Assembly (NCBI GenBank): GCA_011391595.1
Contig: JAABQG010000014.1
Coordinates: 1 to 64,000, forward strand
Source of the DNA: Hydrogenophaga sp.
Lineage (GTDB): Bacteria; Pseudomonadota; Gammaproteobacteria; Burkholderiales; Burkholderiaceae_C
Reading direction: 5' to 3'
Length of the DNA stretch: 64,000 nt
Shown: positions 41,064 to 49,993 of the stretch, in pieces
How positions within the stretch are numbered: position 1 is the stretch's first letter
Layout of the letters: every line of letters begins with the position of its first letter
The notes under the pieces: generated by a model
The model's database searches: none
Seen by the model: only the letters and a program-made list of their open reading frames with translations
What the model was told of the DNA's origin: nothing
Program-made: the position numbers and the translations under genes

Positions 41064-42053
41064 TTACAGCGCCTTGCGCGTAGCGAAGCGCACCACCGTG
41101 ACGCCAGCCCTGGCCTGGCGCACTGAAGGCATTACCAGCACGCAGTCGTCGTACGGCGTGACGACCGCCTCGCCCAAGCCATCTCCGTCGTGATGACCGA
41201 TCACGGTGCCGGCCCTTTCGATCACTTCCAGCCCCTGGAACGGTTTCGTGAAGCGAAAGTGCGGGCTGCGCGCCACCACCGGGCCGGTGACATGCAGCGC
41301 CCACTGGCGCGGCGCATCCGGCTGGCGCCAGCCGGGAAGCTGCCCGGCGGCCGTGTCGGCGTCCAACGTGCCTGCCTCGACAAGGAAGCGTGCGCAGAGG
41401 TCCCGCGCCACCGTGCGGTTCGACGCGTCGCCGTGAAAGCCGCATTCGATCAACAGCGAGCGCGTGTCGGGCGCCGCATCGTCGGTCAGCCCGAAGCGCC
41501 CGTAGTCGCGCAGGCGCACGCCGTCCTTGTGCCCGGCGTCGACCACGATGTGTTCGGGCGCGCGCAGCGCACGGGCCAGCGCAATGTTGCGCGGTTGCAC
41601 ACCGGTCAGCAACAGGGGAGCTGCGCGCTCGTGCATGGAATGCAGGTCGAGCAGCCAGTCGGCCTGCTGCGCAAACGGGCCCAGCGCGGCGGCGCGGCGG
41701 CGCTCCTGCGTACCGCCAGCGTCGATGCGGGCGTCGCTCCACTGCCGGTTGAGGTCTTCATCGACAAAACGTGAGGCGTCGTGGTTCGCTGCATCGAACC
41801 GGTCGAATGCTGCCAGGTTGCAGAACGCCAGCGTGAGCTTGCCGCGTTGCGGACGAACGCCGGCTTCGAGCAGCCCCTTGAGTGCCCAGGCACCGCAGAG
41901 TTCGTTGCCGTGCACCAGCGCCGTGATCATGACGTGGCGGCCTGGCTGCCCCGAGTCAAACTGCCAGACGCCCTCCACGCCGGTGTTGCCGGCGCGCCAG
42001 CCGGTGATGTCCGGGACTGGCAGGCTGAAGACCAGCGGTTCGCTCACATTCAC
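41064..42053 (-). CDS. Succinylglutamate desuccinylase/aspartoacylase family protein
   Basis: Zinc carboxypeptidase-like amidohydrolase of 329 residues. The first zinc ligands are in ALVHGNELCGAWAL (His-x-x-Glu), the third histidine in LLDLHSMHE, and the catalytic acid lies in ECGFHGD. The family removes acyl groups from N-acyl amino acids. Its start overlaps the stop of the upstream TctC-type receptor gene by four bases, so the two are coupled; uptake and deacylation of an N-acyl amino acid or related carboxylate is a fair guess. Confidence 0.9.
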   Translation of the reverse strand: MNVSEPLVFSLPVPDITGWRAGNTGVEGVWQFDSGQPGRHVMITALVHGNELCGAWALKGLLEAGVRPQRGKLTLAFCNLAAFDRFDAANHDASRFVDEDLNRQWSDARIDAGGTQERRRAAALGPFAQQADWLLDLHSMHERAAPLLLTGVQPRNIALARALRAPEHIVVDAGHKDGVRLRDYGRFGLTDDAAPDTRSLLIECGFHGDASNRTVARDLCARFLVEAGTLDADTAAGQLPGWRQPDAPRQWALHVTGPVVARSPHFRFTKPFQGLEVIERAGTVIGHHDGDGLGEAVVTPYDDCVLVMPSVRQARAGVTVVRFATRKAL

Positions 42054-43033
42054 TCCTTGATCTTCGCGAAGTCCACAATGCGTTGGTACTTGGTGGTTTC
42101 GTCTTTCAGGAACTTCGGCATATCGACATTCAGCGCGGCGATGGCCGAGCCGGAGTCCTCCAGCTTCTTGCGCAGATCCGGTGATTGCAGCGATTCGGCC
42201 AGCGCCTTCTTCAGCCGGGCCACCACGGGTTCAGGCAGCTTGGCCGGGCCCATCAACGCGAACCAGCTGCTGATGTCGATGTCCTTGAGTTTCGCGTTCT
42301 CCGACAGGGCCGGGATATCGGGTGTCACCGCCGAGCGCTTCTTCTCGGTTGTGCCCAGCGCCACCACCTTGCCGCTCTTGATGTGCGGCAGGCCGCTGGA
42401 CAGCACGAACACGCCGAACTCGATGTTGTTGCCCAGCAGGTCGTTGGCCAGCGGCGCCACGCCGCGGTAGGGAATGTGCGTCATGAACAGGCCGCCCTGG
42501 TCCTTGACCATTTCGCCGGCCAGGTGCAATGCCGTACCCACGCCGGAGCTGCCGTAGCTGAACTTGCCGGGGCTGGCCTTCACCAGGCTCATGAACTGGT
42601 CGATGCTCTTCACGCCACTCTTCGTGGACGCCACCAGCACCATGGGCTGCGAGGCGATCAGGCCGATCGGCGTGAAGTCGTTCAGGTTGTACTTGACGCT
42701 GGCCGACACCAGCCGGCTGATGGCGATCTCATTGTTGGCGCCGACCAGCAGGGTGTAGCCATCGGGCGCGGCGTTGATGACCTTCTGCGCGCCGATGCTG
42801 CCGCCGGCGCCGCCCACGTTTTCAATGACCACCGGCACGCCGAGCTTCTTGGACAGCTCCGCCGCCACCGTGCGCCCCGTCAGGTCGGTGCTGCCGCCGG
42901 GCGGGTAGCCGACGATGAGGGTGATGGGCTTGGACGGATAGTCGGTCTGGGCCAGCGCGGCCATGGGGCTGAGGGCGCAGAGCGCCAGACCGGCCAGCAG
43001 ACCGAGGCGGCGAAGGGGAAGCGGGTGGGTCAT
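42050..43033 (-). CDS. TctC/Bug-type periplasmic solute-binding protein
   Basis: Receptor of the tripartite tricarboxylate transporter type, 327 residues. Signal peptide ends at AALAQ; the mature part begins TDYPSKPITLIVGYPPGGSTD, the family signature, and the ENVGGAGGSIG loop binds the carboxylate. No TctA or TctB genes are near, as is usual for the large Bug family in Burkholderiales. ATG at 43033 begins the signal peptide; the longer frame from 43150 is rejected. A LysR gene lies upstream in the same direction and the aspartoacylase-like gene is coupled downstream. Confidence 0.95.
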   Translation of the reverse strand: MTHPLPLRRLGLLAGLALCALSPMAALAQTDYPSKPITLIVGYPPGGSTDLTGRTVAAELSKKLGVPVVIENVGGAGGSIGAQKVINAAPDGYTLLVGANNEIAISRLVSASVKYNLNDFTPIGLIASQPMVLVASTKSGVKSIDQFMSLVKASPGKFSYGSSGVGTALHLAGEMVKDQGGLFMTHIPYRGVAPLANDLLGNNIEFGVFVLSSGLPHIKSGKVVALGTTEKKRSAVTPDIPALSENAKLKDIDISSWFALMGPAKLPEPVVARLKKALAESLQSPDLRKKLEDSGSAIAALNVDMPKFLKDETTKYQRIVDFAKIKE

Positions 43034-43172
43034 GGAACAACTCCGTGGGTTGGCGTGGTGGAAAACGGTTGTAAACGGGCCGGCTTCATTGTCGGAGCCG
43101 GTGGCATGTCTGGAATGCATGCTGGGCACAGCAATGTGCTTATTCGGCACGAACAGGCGCGCCGGGGCGGGT

Positions 43173-44072
43173 TCAACGCGTTAGCGCCGACTGCCAGATG
43201 GCCTCGGTCAAGGCGCGGCCTTCGCGTTTGGCGCGGTACAGGCGCACCTCGAAGTCCACCGTCAGCCGCGCATCGCCCGCTGGCGCCAGTTGCCCGGCCT
43301 TGCACGCCGTGGCGACCATGGACCACGGCAGCCAGGCCACGCCCACGCCCTTGAGCGCGTACTCCAGCAAGGCATCGGCCGAGTCGCATTCGACCAAACG
43401 GCGCAGCCAGGGTGCCTGCGGGTGGTTGGCCAGATGGTCTTCCACCAGCCGGCCCAGCGCCAGCGTGCCGGCATAGGCGAGATAGGGCACCGGCGCGGGC
43501 GACGCAAATTCGTGGCTGCGCTGGCCCAGCGCGCTGCAGCGTGTGACGGGCACCAGGCTGTCCTGCGCCAGGGTGATGTGGGTGTACTGGCGTGCATTGA
43601 GCTGCACCGCCAGCACCGGGTGGTGGTAGGTGAGCATGAAGTCGGCATCGCCGCGCTCCAGCATCTGCACGGTATCGGCCAGCGACCGTGTCCGGATGTG
43701 GAATTCGCCTTGAACCGCGTCCAGCAACGGCGCAATGCGAGGCAGCCAGTCCGCCACCAGGGTGCGCGCCAGCGTGCGGCCGGTGGCCAGGGTCACGGTG
43801 CGCTCGCGCCGGCCAGCCGCGCCCTGCAGCGCGTCGCGCGCCTGGCCGACGCCCTGGAGCAGGTCGCGAGCGTCGGCCAGCAGGCGCTCGCCGGCGGCCG
43901 TCAACGTGGCCGGACTGCTGCCGCGCTCCACCAGCGCCGCACCGGCCCAGTCTTCCAGCGCCTTGATTCGCCGCCCGAATGCCGGGTGCGTGACGTGGCG
44001 CAGTTCGGCCGCGCGACTGAAGCTGCGCGTCTGCGCCAGTGCCACCAGGTCTTCCAGCCATTTGAGCTGCAT
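43173..44072 (-). CDS. LysR-type transcriptional regulator
   Basis: Regulator of 299 residues. The N-terminal winged HTH (LEDLVALAQTRSFSRAAELRHVTHPAFGRRIKALEDW) is standard; the C-terminal half is the periplasmic-binding-protein-like effector domain. It lies 139 bases upstream of the receptor gene on the same strand, so it probably controls the receptor-aspartoacylase pair in response to their substrate. This link is by position only. Confidence 0.94.
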   Translation of the reverse strand: MQLKWLEDLVALAQTRSFSRAAELRHVTHPAFGRRIKALEDWAGAALVERGSSPATLTAAGERLLADARDLLQGVGQARDALQGAAGRRERTVTLATGRTLARTLVADWLPRIAPLLDAVQGEFHIRTRSLADTVQMLERGDADFMLTYHHPVLAVQLNARQYTHITLAQDSLVPVTRCSALGQRSHEFASPAPVPYLAYAGTLALGRLVEDHLANHPQAPWLRRLVECDSADALLEYALKGVGVAWLPWSMVATACKAGQLAPAGDARLTVDFEVRLYRAKREGRALTEAIWQSALTR

Positions 44073-44116
44073 GGTTTAAGTGCCGCAATGGGCTGTCAAG
44101 TGGGACAGCGGGGTCC

Positions 44117-44956
44117 TCAGCCGCGCGCGGCCTGCAGCAGATCGCGGGTGCGCAACGCCTCGCGCCGCGCCGCGTCGGCGAAGTCGTCGCCCGGCGAGGC
44201 ATACAGGATCGCGCGCGACGAGTTCACGATGATCGGACCGGTGTCTTGCGTCGCGGTGCCGCGCCAGCCGGCCCTGACGGTGGCCGCGGCGTCGCCGCCC
44301 TGTGCGCCGACGCCGGGAATCAGCAACGGCAGCGTCGGCGCCAGCGCGCGCACGCGCTCGATCTCGGCCGGATAGGTCGCGCCGACCACCAGACCGAGCT
44401 GGCCGTTGAGGTTCCACGGGCCTTGCGCGAGCCGGGCCACGTGTTCGTACAGCAGCGGCTGGCCTTCAACCGAAGCCAGGCGCTGGTTCTGCAGGTCGTC
44501 GCCGCCGGGGTTGGAGGTGCGGCACAGCAGGAAGGCACCCTTGCCTTCGTACTTGAGGTAGGGGGCCACCGAGTCGAAGCCCATGAAGGGCGACAACGTG
44601 ACGGCGTCGGCGCCGTAGCGCTCGAAGGCCTCGATGGCGTACTGCTCGGCGGTGGAGCCGATGTCGCCGCGCTTGGCGTCCAGGATGATCGGCACCCGGG
44701 GCGCCACGCGGCGCATGTGCTCCATCAGGCGCTCGAGCTGGCCTTCGGCGCGGTGCGCCGCGAAGTAGGCGATCTGCGGCTTGAAGGCAATCACCAGGTC
44801 GGCCGTGGCATCGACGATGGATGCACAGAAGTCGTAGATCTTGTTGGAGTCTCCCTTGAGCCGGCCGGGGAACCGGGTAGGCTCGGGGTCCAGGCCTACG
44901 CAGAGCATGGATCCGTTTTGGCGCGCCGCGTCGCCCAGCATGTCGAGAAAGGTCAT
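44117..44956 (-). CDS. pyrF: Orotidine 5'-phosphate decarboxylase
   Basis: Last step of UMP synthesis: OMP to UMP and CO2. 279 residues, the longer type-2 PyrF. The catalytic Asp-Lys-Asp motif is DAKRGD at 93-98; other conserved parts are [12 protein letters not shown] and the phosphate-binding [13 protein letters not shown] at 44956 with GAAAGG close upstream was preferred to an earlier start at 45001. Divergent from the DMT transporter gene. Confidence 0.97.
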   Translation of the reverse strand: MTFLDMLGDAARQNGSMLCVGLDPEPTRFPGRLKGDSNKIYDFCASIVDATADLVIAFKPQIAYFAAHRAEGQLERLMEHMRRVAPRVPIILDAKRGDIGSTAEQYAIEAFERYGADAVTLSPFMGFDSVAPYLKYEGKGAFLLCRTSNPGGDDLQNQRLASVEGQPLLYEHVARLAQGPWNLNGQLGLVVGATYPAEIERVRALAPTLPLLIPGVGAQGGDAAATVRAGWRGTATQDTGPIIVNSSRAILYASPGDDFADAARREALRTRDLLQAARG

Positions 44957-44991
44957 GCGCAGGATTTTACGGTTGCCCCTACCATCGGGCG

Positions 44992-45888
44992 ATGCACGCA
45001 CTCTCCCGACGCCAGCTCACCGTCCTCATCGCACTCACGCTGGTCTGGGGCATCAACTGGCCGATCATGAAACTGGGCGTGACGGGCTACCCGCCACTGA
45101 CCTTCCGAACGCTGTGCATGGTGCTGGGCCTGCCGGTGCTGGGCGGCGTGCTGGTCGCGCTGAAGGTGCCGTTCCGCATCGAGCAGCGCTACTGGCCGGA
45201 GCTGTTCAAGCTGGCGGTGTTCAACATGTTCTTCTGGCACGCGCTGGCCATCGTGGCGATCCAGTCGCTGTCCAGCGGGCGGGCGGCGATCCTGGGCTAC
45301 ACCATGCCGATTTTCTCGGCGGTGATCGGCGCGCTCTGGTTTGGCGACCGGCTCAGCGCCCGCGCCTGGGGCGGCGTGGCGGCGGCCGCGCTGGGGGTGG
45401 CGCTGCTGCTGTGGCACGAGCTCACGGCCATGGCGGGCCGGCCGCTGGGCGTGCTGATGATGCTGACCGCCGCGGGCACCTGGGCCGTGGGCACGCGCAT
45501 GCTGCGGCGCACCAGCCTGCCGGTGCCCACGCTGGCCATTGCCTTCTGGATGACGGCGATGACCACGGTCGTGATGACCGGGCTGTCGCTGGCCCTGGAG
45601 CGTAATCAGTGGCGCTGGCCGTCACCCGAAGGCTGGGGCGCCGTGGTGTTCAACGCGCTGGGCGTCTTCGTCTTCGCACAGACCGCCTGGCTCTACCTGG
45701 CGCGCGGCCTGCCGCCCGTGGCCTCGACCCTGAGCGTGATGTTCATCCCGGTGGTGGGCGTGTTCAGTGGTGCCCTGTGGCTGGGCGAGGTGCTGCACTG
45801 GCAGGACTGGGCCGCCGTGGGGTTGATGGTGCTGGCGATTGCGACGGTGCTGTTGCCGGCCACTCGGCGTCCCTCGGGATCAGTCTAA
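44992..45888 (+). CDS. DMT-superfamily (EamA) transporter
   Basis: Inner-membrane protein of 298 residues with ten helices in two EamA repeats (about 10-140 and 150-290). [11 protein letters not shown] at the N-terminus and [14 protein letters not shown] at the end of repeat two are typical. Family members export amino acids or other metabolites. No clear partner genes; substrate unknown. Confidence 0.9.
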   Translation: MHALSRRQLTVLIALTLVWGINWPIMKLGVTGYPPLTFRTLCMVLGLPVLGGVLVALKVPFRIEQRYWPELFKLAVFNMFFWHALAIVAIQSLSSGRAAILGYTMPIFSAVIGALWFGDRLSARAWGGVAAAALGVALLLWHELTAMAGRPLGVLMMLTAAGTWAVGTRMLRRTSLPVPTLAIAFWMTAMTTVVMTGLSLALERNQWRWPSPEGWGAVVFNALGVFVFAQTAWLYLARGLPPVASTLSVMFIPVVGVFSGALWLGEVLHWQDWAAVGLMVLAIATVLLPATRRPSGSV

Positions 45889-45898
45889 AAAAGTCCTG

Positions 45899-45932
45899 CT
45901 TTCATAGCGAGCAATGGCCATTTCACGATGGG
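45899..45932 (-). repeat. Interspersed GCTAT repeat, copy 7
   Basis: The minus strand reads CCCATCGTGAAATGGCCATT then GCTCGCTATGAAAG. It lies between the DMT transporter and glk, in convergent position. Confidence 0.75.
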
Positions 45933-45981
45933 TCAGCGCAGGTCTTGTTCAAAAAAATCGGATGGGTTATCGAATCCACGC

Positions 45982-46950
45982 TCACGGCATGTCCAGCGCA
46001 CGTGCCACGCCAGCCAGTGCCGGCGAGACTTCGGCGTGAATGACCCAGGTCGGAATCGCAGCCAGGTAGTCTCGATAACGCCCCTTGGCCTCGAAGCGCT
46101 CGCGAAACGCCGAGCGCTCCAGTTCGGGCAGCAGCCGGGGCACGATCCCGCCACCGATGTAGAGGCCGCCCCGAGCGCCCAGTGTCAGGGCCAGATTCCC
46201 GGCCACGCTGCCGAGAAAGCCAAAGAACAGGCCGAGCGCATCGACACAACACGAATCCTGGGCGCTGCGCGCACGCTCGATCACGTCCGCCGGACCCAGT
46301 GTCCCGATCGGTCGACCCGCCAATCGGCAAACAGCCTCGTACAGATTCACCAGCCCCGGACCGGACAGCGCCCGCTCTGCAGAAGGGTGGCCAAAACGCT
46401 CCCGCAGGCGTTCCAGCACGGCCGCTTCATGCGCGTTGGTTGCGGCCAGGCTGACATGGCCGCCTTCCCCGGAGATGGGCGCCATGTTTTCGGCCCCCGA
46501 CGGGATCAGGCCCGACACACCCAGCCCCGTCCCGGGGCCGATGACGGCGATCGCGCCGTACGGCGCAGGCGTGCCGCCACCGATGGGATGCAAGTCCGCG
46601 GCCGTCAGCGTGGGCAGCGCCAGGGCCAGCGCGGTGAAATCGTTGATGACGGTGAGCCGCTCCAGACCCAGTTCGCGCTGAACTCCGGCGATCGAGAACG
46701 CCCAGGGATGATTGGTCATCTGCACGAAGTCGCCGGTCACCGGGGTGGCGATGCCGAGCCCGCACCAGCGCGGCGCGGGCTTGCCATGCGCGGCCAGATA
46801 GTGCCGAATGGTGTCGAGCAGCGAGCCCTGTTGCGCGCACGCATAGGTCGCCACATCGGCAGGGAGCGCCTGCGCCACCTCCTGCCAGGCAAAGCGGGCG
46901 TTCGTGCCGCCGATGTCACCAAGCAGGCGAGGAAAGGTTGGGTTGGTCAT
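45982..46950 (-). CDS. glk: Glucokinase
   Basis: ATP-dependent glucokinase of 322 residues, entry of glucose into central metabolism. The phosphate-1 motif LLGDIGGTNARFAW, the glucose-binding INDFTALALALP and the GPGTGLGVSGLIP segment are all typical, with EGGHVSLA and GGLYIGGGIVPRL near the end. Starts at 46950 and 46971 are both possible, neither with a good ribosome site; I chose the shorter, family-like N-terminus. Confidence 0.96.
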   Translation of the reverse strand: MTNPTFPRLLGDIGGTNARFAWQEVAQALPADVATYACAQQGSLLDTIRHYLAAHGKPAPRWCGLGIATPVTGDFVQMTNHPWAFSIAGVQRELGLERLTVINDFTALALALPTLTAADLHPIGGGTPAPYGAIAVIGPGTGLGVSGLIPSGAENMAPISGEGGHVSLAATNAHEAAVLERLRERFGHPSAERALSGPGLVNLYEAVCRLAGRPIGTLGPADVIERARSAQDSCCVDALGLFFGFLGSVAGNLALTLGARGGLYIGGGIVPRLLPELERSAFRERFEAKGRYRDYLAAIPTWVIHAEVSPALAGVARALDMP

Positions 46951-47043
46951 GGCGGTGGTTCGCGAGGTCATGGAGGTGTGGGCAAGAGCCGCCCCCGGAT
47001 TCGCCGCCCGGCCATGCCAGGTTCCGGCCTGACAGTACGCGGC

Positions 47044-47640
47044 TTACCGTGCGGGCAGCACCGGCGCTATTTTCGCCTCCACTCCCGCCAGGCGCCAGGA
47101 GAGCCCGTCGCGCTGCAGCACCAGCACCAGACCGGGATCGCCGGCCGGCGTCATGACGGTGCCGCGCACGGTGGACAACCCATTCCACGCGAAGCTGATC
47201 TTCGACGAGGGACGCGGGTCGGATCCTGCACTGCGGGGAGCCACGGGTCGCGCTGCAATCTGGCCTTCGATCAGCGCGGCGATGCCCTCCGGGGTGACCA
47301 GGGTCTCGACCAGCGGCTTGACCAGCGCGCCTGCAATGATGAACTGACCCAGCATCTGGCGGTCATTGCCGCCATCTTCAGGCAGCGCCGCGCCAGTCTG
47401 CTGCAACAGGAGGCGGCCCAGACTGTGCCGCAGCGCCGGTCCGTCGGTGCGGCGCGCGATCTCCGCAGTGTCGCGTCGCCCTGCGGCGTCGCGCAGGGCA
47501 TCAACGGTCGCCGCAGGGCCCCGCACAAAGCCAATGACCGAAAAAAGGACCAGTGCGATGGCGGCGCCGGCGGCGAGGCGCGTCAAACCGCCGAAGCGTT
47601 CGGCCGGCTCGCCAGAATTCACAGCCCCTGGCTGGCTCAT
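47044..47640 (-). CDS. DUF2939 family membrane-anchored protein
   Basis: Protein of 198 residues: an N-terminal membrane helix (LAAGAAIALVLFSVIGFV) followed by a DUF2939-type extracytoplasmic domain (TVDALRDAAGRRDTAEIAR, LVKPLVETLVTPEGIAALI). Function not known. Its start overlaps the stop of the upstream alpha/beta hydrolase gene by four bases, so both are expressed together. Confidence 0.85.
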   Translation of the reverse strand: MSQPGAVNSGEPAERFGGLTRLAAGAAIALVLFSVIGFVRGPAATVDALRDAAGRRDTAEIARRTDGPALRHSLGRLLLQQTGAALPEDGGNDRQMLGQFIIAGALVKPLVETLVTPEGIAALIEGQIAARPVAPRSAGSDPRPSSKISFAWNGLSTVRGTVMTPAGDPGLVLVLQRDGLSWRLAGVEAKIAPVLPAR

Positions 47641-48404
47641 GCCGCCAACACCTCGCGCAGGAACTTCTCCATCACCGTGGCCAGCGCCACCGGCGTCTCG
47701 TCCATCGGGTAGTGGCCGGCGTTGGCCATGACTTCGAGGCGGGCGTTGGGGTAGTGCTGAAGCCAGGTGGCCTTGCAGGTCTCGGCGCCCAGCGCCGGAT
47801 CATGCTCGCCCGCCACCACGAGTACCGGCAGGGTCTTGCCCTGGATGCGCTCGACAAAAGCGGTTTTCGCCCAGGCCGTGAGGTAGGCGTCGAAAGCCTC
47901 CACGTCGGAGTGCGTCAGCGAGCTTTTGACCATCGCCTCGAGCCAGACCCCGGTCAGCCGGCTGCCGGTTGTCAGGTCGATGATGCCCCTGCGCGCCGCC
48001 GGGTCGTTCGCTGCGCTGGAGAAAAAGGCCCAGCTGGCCTCGTCGAACGGCACGCCGCTGGCTGGCACCGGGGTGATTCCCACGAGGGCCTGCACACGCT
48101 CGGGCGCATCGGCCAGCACATGCTGGATGGCGCCGCCGCCCATGGAATGCCCGACCAGGCTGAAGCGCTGCCATCGCAGGTGATCGGCCAGCGCCAGCGT
48201 GTCATGCGCGATCTGCGCCACGGTGTAGGGGCCGCCACTGCCGCGGCGCGCGCCGTAGCCCCGGTAGTCCATGAAGGCGTAACTGAAGTGCTGGGTGTCC
48301 AGGCTGTGCATCAGCGGGCCCCAGCCCCGTGCGTGGCCGAACCAGCCGTTGAGGCAAATGACCTTGTTGGGGCCGGAACCGATGATCTGGGCGGTATTGG
48401 GCAT
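47637..48404 (-). CDS. Alpha/beta hydrolase
   Basis: Cytoplasmic hydrolase of 255 residues. Nucleophile elbow GHSMGGG, oxyanion region CLNGWFGHARG, acid in GEHDPALG and histidine in NAGHYPMDE form the triad. The N-terminal IIGSGPNKVICLNGW recalls MhpC/BioH-like enzymes. Coupled to the DUF2939 gene downstream. Substrate unknown. Confidence 0.9.
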   Translation of the reverse strand: MPNTAQIIGSGPNKVICLNGWFGHARGWGPLMHSLDTQHFSYAFMDYRGYGARRGSGGPYTVAQIAHDTLALADHLRWQRFSLVGHSMGGGAIQHVLADAPERVQALVGITPVPASGVPFDEASWAFFSSAANDPAARRGIIDLTTGSRLTGVWLEAMVKSSLTHSDVEAFDAYLTAWAKTAFVERIQGKTLPVLVVAGEHDPALGAETCKATWLQHYPNARLEVMANAGHYPMDETPVALATVMEKFLREVLAA

Positions 48405-48437
48405 GGCGTCTCCTGTGCGCTTGTCTGGTGCGATAAA

Positions 48438-49364
48438 TCATACGCCGCCCGGATGCTGGACCACCTGCATTGCCAGGCACAGGTCGGCCCAGGCCTTGGC
48501 CTTCTCGCTCAGGCTTCGCAGCAGGTAGGCGGGGTGGTAGGTGACGATGACCGGCACCCCCTGGTAATGATGCACGCGCCCGCGCAGCTTGCCGATGGGC
48601 TCGGCCGTCTGCAGCAGCGACTGAACGGCGAAACGGCCCATGGCGAGGATGATCCTTGGGCGCACCAGTGCCACCTGCCGCGCGAGATAGGCGTCACATT
48701 GGGCCACCTCATCGGGATGCGGGTTGCGATTGCCGGGCGGACGGCACTTGACCACGTTGGCGATGTACACACCGCGCAGCGCCGCGGGCGCGGCCACCGG
48801 CGCGCCGGACACACCGGCATGGCGGCTCAGCCCGACGGCCTTGAGCATGTTGTCGAGCAACTGGCCGGAAGGGCCGACGAAGGGCTCGCCCTGCAGGTCC
48901 TCCTGCTCGCCGGGGGCTTCGCCGACGACCATCCATTCGGCGGTCACATCGCCCACGCCAAACACGGTGTTCGTACGGCCATGGCACAGCGCACAGGCCC
49001 GGCAGCGGGCCACGGCGTCCTGCAAGGCAGGCCAGTCCATCAACTCGATGCCGGGCGGGCGCGGCTGCAGGGCGACGCCCGTCCGGGGTGCAAGCGGCGC
49101 ACCGCCGGAAACCGCCGTCGGACGGGCTCTGCCCGCTTTTATTGATTCTTTTTGCCCATTGTCCAGCGTCAAATGGACATTGGCTGCTATTGATTCAGGC
49201 GCATTCCCAGTCACAGGACGGCCCGGCGCCTGGGCGCCCGCGGGCGGAGCATCGCGTGGCGCCGCCTCGACGCGCGCCGGGCCCCCAACCGGTTCGGGCG
49301 TCCAGACCCGAACCCCCATTTCGCCCAGCATCGCGCGCTGGCGTTTGTCCAGATCCAGGCTCAT
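48438..49364 (-). CDS. Uracil-DNA glycosylase, type 4 (Fe-S)
   Basis: DNA repair glycosylase of 308 residues that removes uracil. The C-terminal 190 residues are the conserved family-4 domain: cluster cysteines CRACALC and later CRPPGNRNP with another cysteine in AQCDAY, the catalytic motif GEAPGEQED, and the HPAYLLRS motif. The N-terminal 110 residues form a poorly conserved linker, part of which (about 57-68, ESIAANVHLTLD) is encoded by an interspersed repeat. Because this is outside the catalytic domain, function should be kept. Lies upstream of the hydrolase gene. Confidence 0.92.
   Translation of the reverse strand: MSLDLDKRQRAMLGEMGVRVWTPEPVGGPARVEAAPRDAPPAGAQAPGRPVTGNAPESIAANVHLTLDNGQKESIKAGRARPTAVSGGAPLAPRTGVALQPRPPGIELMDWPALQDAVARCRACALCHGRTNTVFGVGDVTAEWMVVGEAPGEQEDLQGEPFVGPSGQLLDNMLKAVGLSRHAGVSGAPVAAPAALRGVYIANVVKCRPPGNRNPHPDEVAQCDAYLARQVALVRPRIILAMGRFAVQSLLQTAEPIGKLRGRVHHYQGVPVIVTYHPAYLLRSLSEKAKAWADLCLAMQVVQHPGGV
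49162..49197 (+). repeat. Interspersed GCTAT repeat, copy 8, inside UDG gene
   Basis: Reads TCCAGCGTCAAATGGACATT then GGCTGCTATTGATTC. It lies in frame in the N-terminal linker of the UDG gene. Read on the minus strand it encodes IAANVHLTLDNG, which aligns with [12 protein letters not shown] encoded by copy 2 in the dehalogenase gene. Confidence 0.8.
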
Positions 49365-49392
49365 CCGACGGCCCCCGCGCTGGTCGCTGCGC

Positions 49393-49452
49393 GTACAGCG
49401 CGTCCCCCCGAGGGGGCGTTCGCTTGCTTGGGGCGGCCCGGCGCGGCGCTCA
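49393..49452 (+). repeat. GC-rich interspersed repeat, copy A
   Basis: A 60-base element with a C6/G5 hairpin core and the block GCTTGCTTGGGGCGGCCC then GGCGCGGCGCTC. It is 54/60 identical to the segment at 58597-58656 inside purK. It lies in the gap between rimI and the UDG gene. Confidence 0.85.
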
Positions 49453-49487
49453 CTGGATTACCTTCGCCCTGGCGGGCTGCGGTGCGA

Positions 49488-49518
49488 GCTTGCTTGGGGC
49501 GGCCCAGCACGGCGCTCA
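49488..49518 (+). repeat. GC-rich interspersed repeat, partial copy B
   Basis: 31 bases matching the 3' half of copy A (49422-49452) with two differences. It ends at the rimI stop codon, so the repeat appears to have entered right at the gene end. Confidence 0.8.
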
Positions 49519-49983
49519 TAGCTTCAGGCTCATGACAAGCGCATCCTCGCGCTGGCCGTGGCCGGCCGGGTAATACGCCTTGCGCAGGCCGACGCGTCGA
49601 AAGCCATGCGCTTCATAGATCTGCAGGGCGCGCAGGTTCCCGCTGCGAACCTCCAGCCAGAGCCAGTTGGCACGCTGCCCGCGGGCCCAGATCGCCAACG
49701 CGTCGAGCATCACCATCGCCCAGCCCTGGCGCTGGTACGCGGGGGCCACCGTGATGTTGAGCAGGTGCACCTCGTCCACGCCCGACATCGCCACGAAATA
49801 CCCCAGCAGGTCGTCGCCCGCCATCAGCAGTTGCGCCTGGTAGCCGCTGGCCAGCGCATCGGTGAAGTTCCTGCGCGACCAGGGATGGGCATAGGCCGAA
49901 TGCTCCACGGCCACGACCGCGTCCAGGCGCGTCGCGTCAAGCGGCTCGAAGCGGGCTTCTACAGGCTGGACAAGGGCGTTCAT
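49516..49983 (-). CDS. rimI: Ribosomal protein S18 alanine N-acetyltransferase
   Basis: GNAT-fold acetyltransferase of 155 residues that acetylates the N-terminus of ribosomal protein S18. The acetyl-CoA loop is VAPAYQRQGWAMVML (Q/R-x-x-G-x-A type) and the C-terminal YEAHGFRRVGLRKAYYP is typical of RimI. ATG at 49983, ten bases after the tsaB stop, was preferred to an in-frame start at 50013 inside tsaB. The tsaB-rimI order is common. Confidence 0.93.
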   Translation of the reverse strand: MNALVQPVEARFEPLDATRLDAVVAVEHSAYAHPWSRRNFTDALASGYQAQLLMAGDDLLGYFVAMSGVDEVHLLNITVAPAYQRQGWAMVMLDALAIWARGQRANWLWLEVRSGNLRALQIYEAHGFRRVGLRKAYYPAGHGQREDALVMSLKL

Positions 49984-49993
49984 TCGGCAAACA

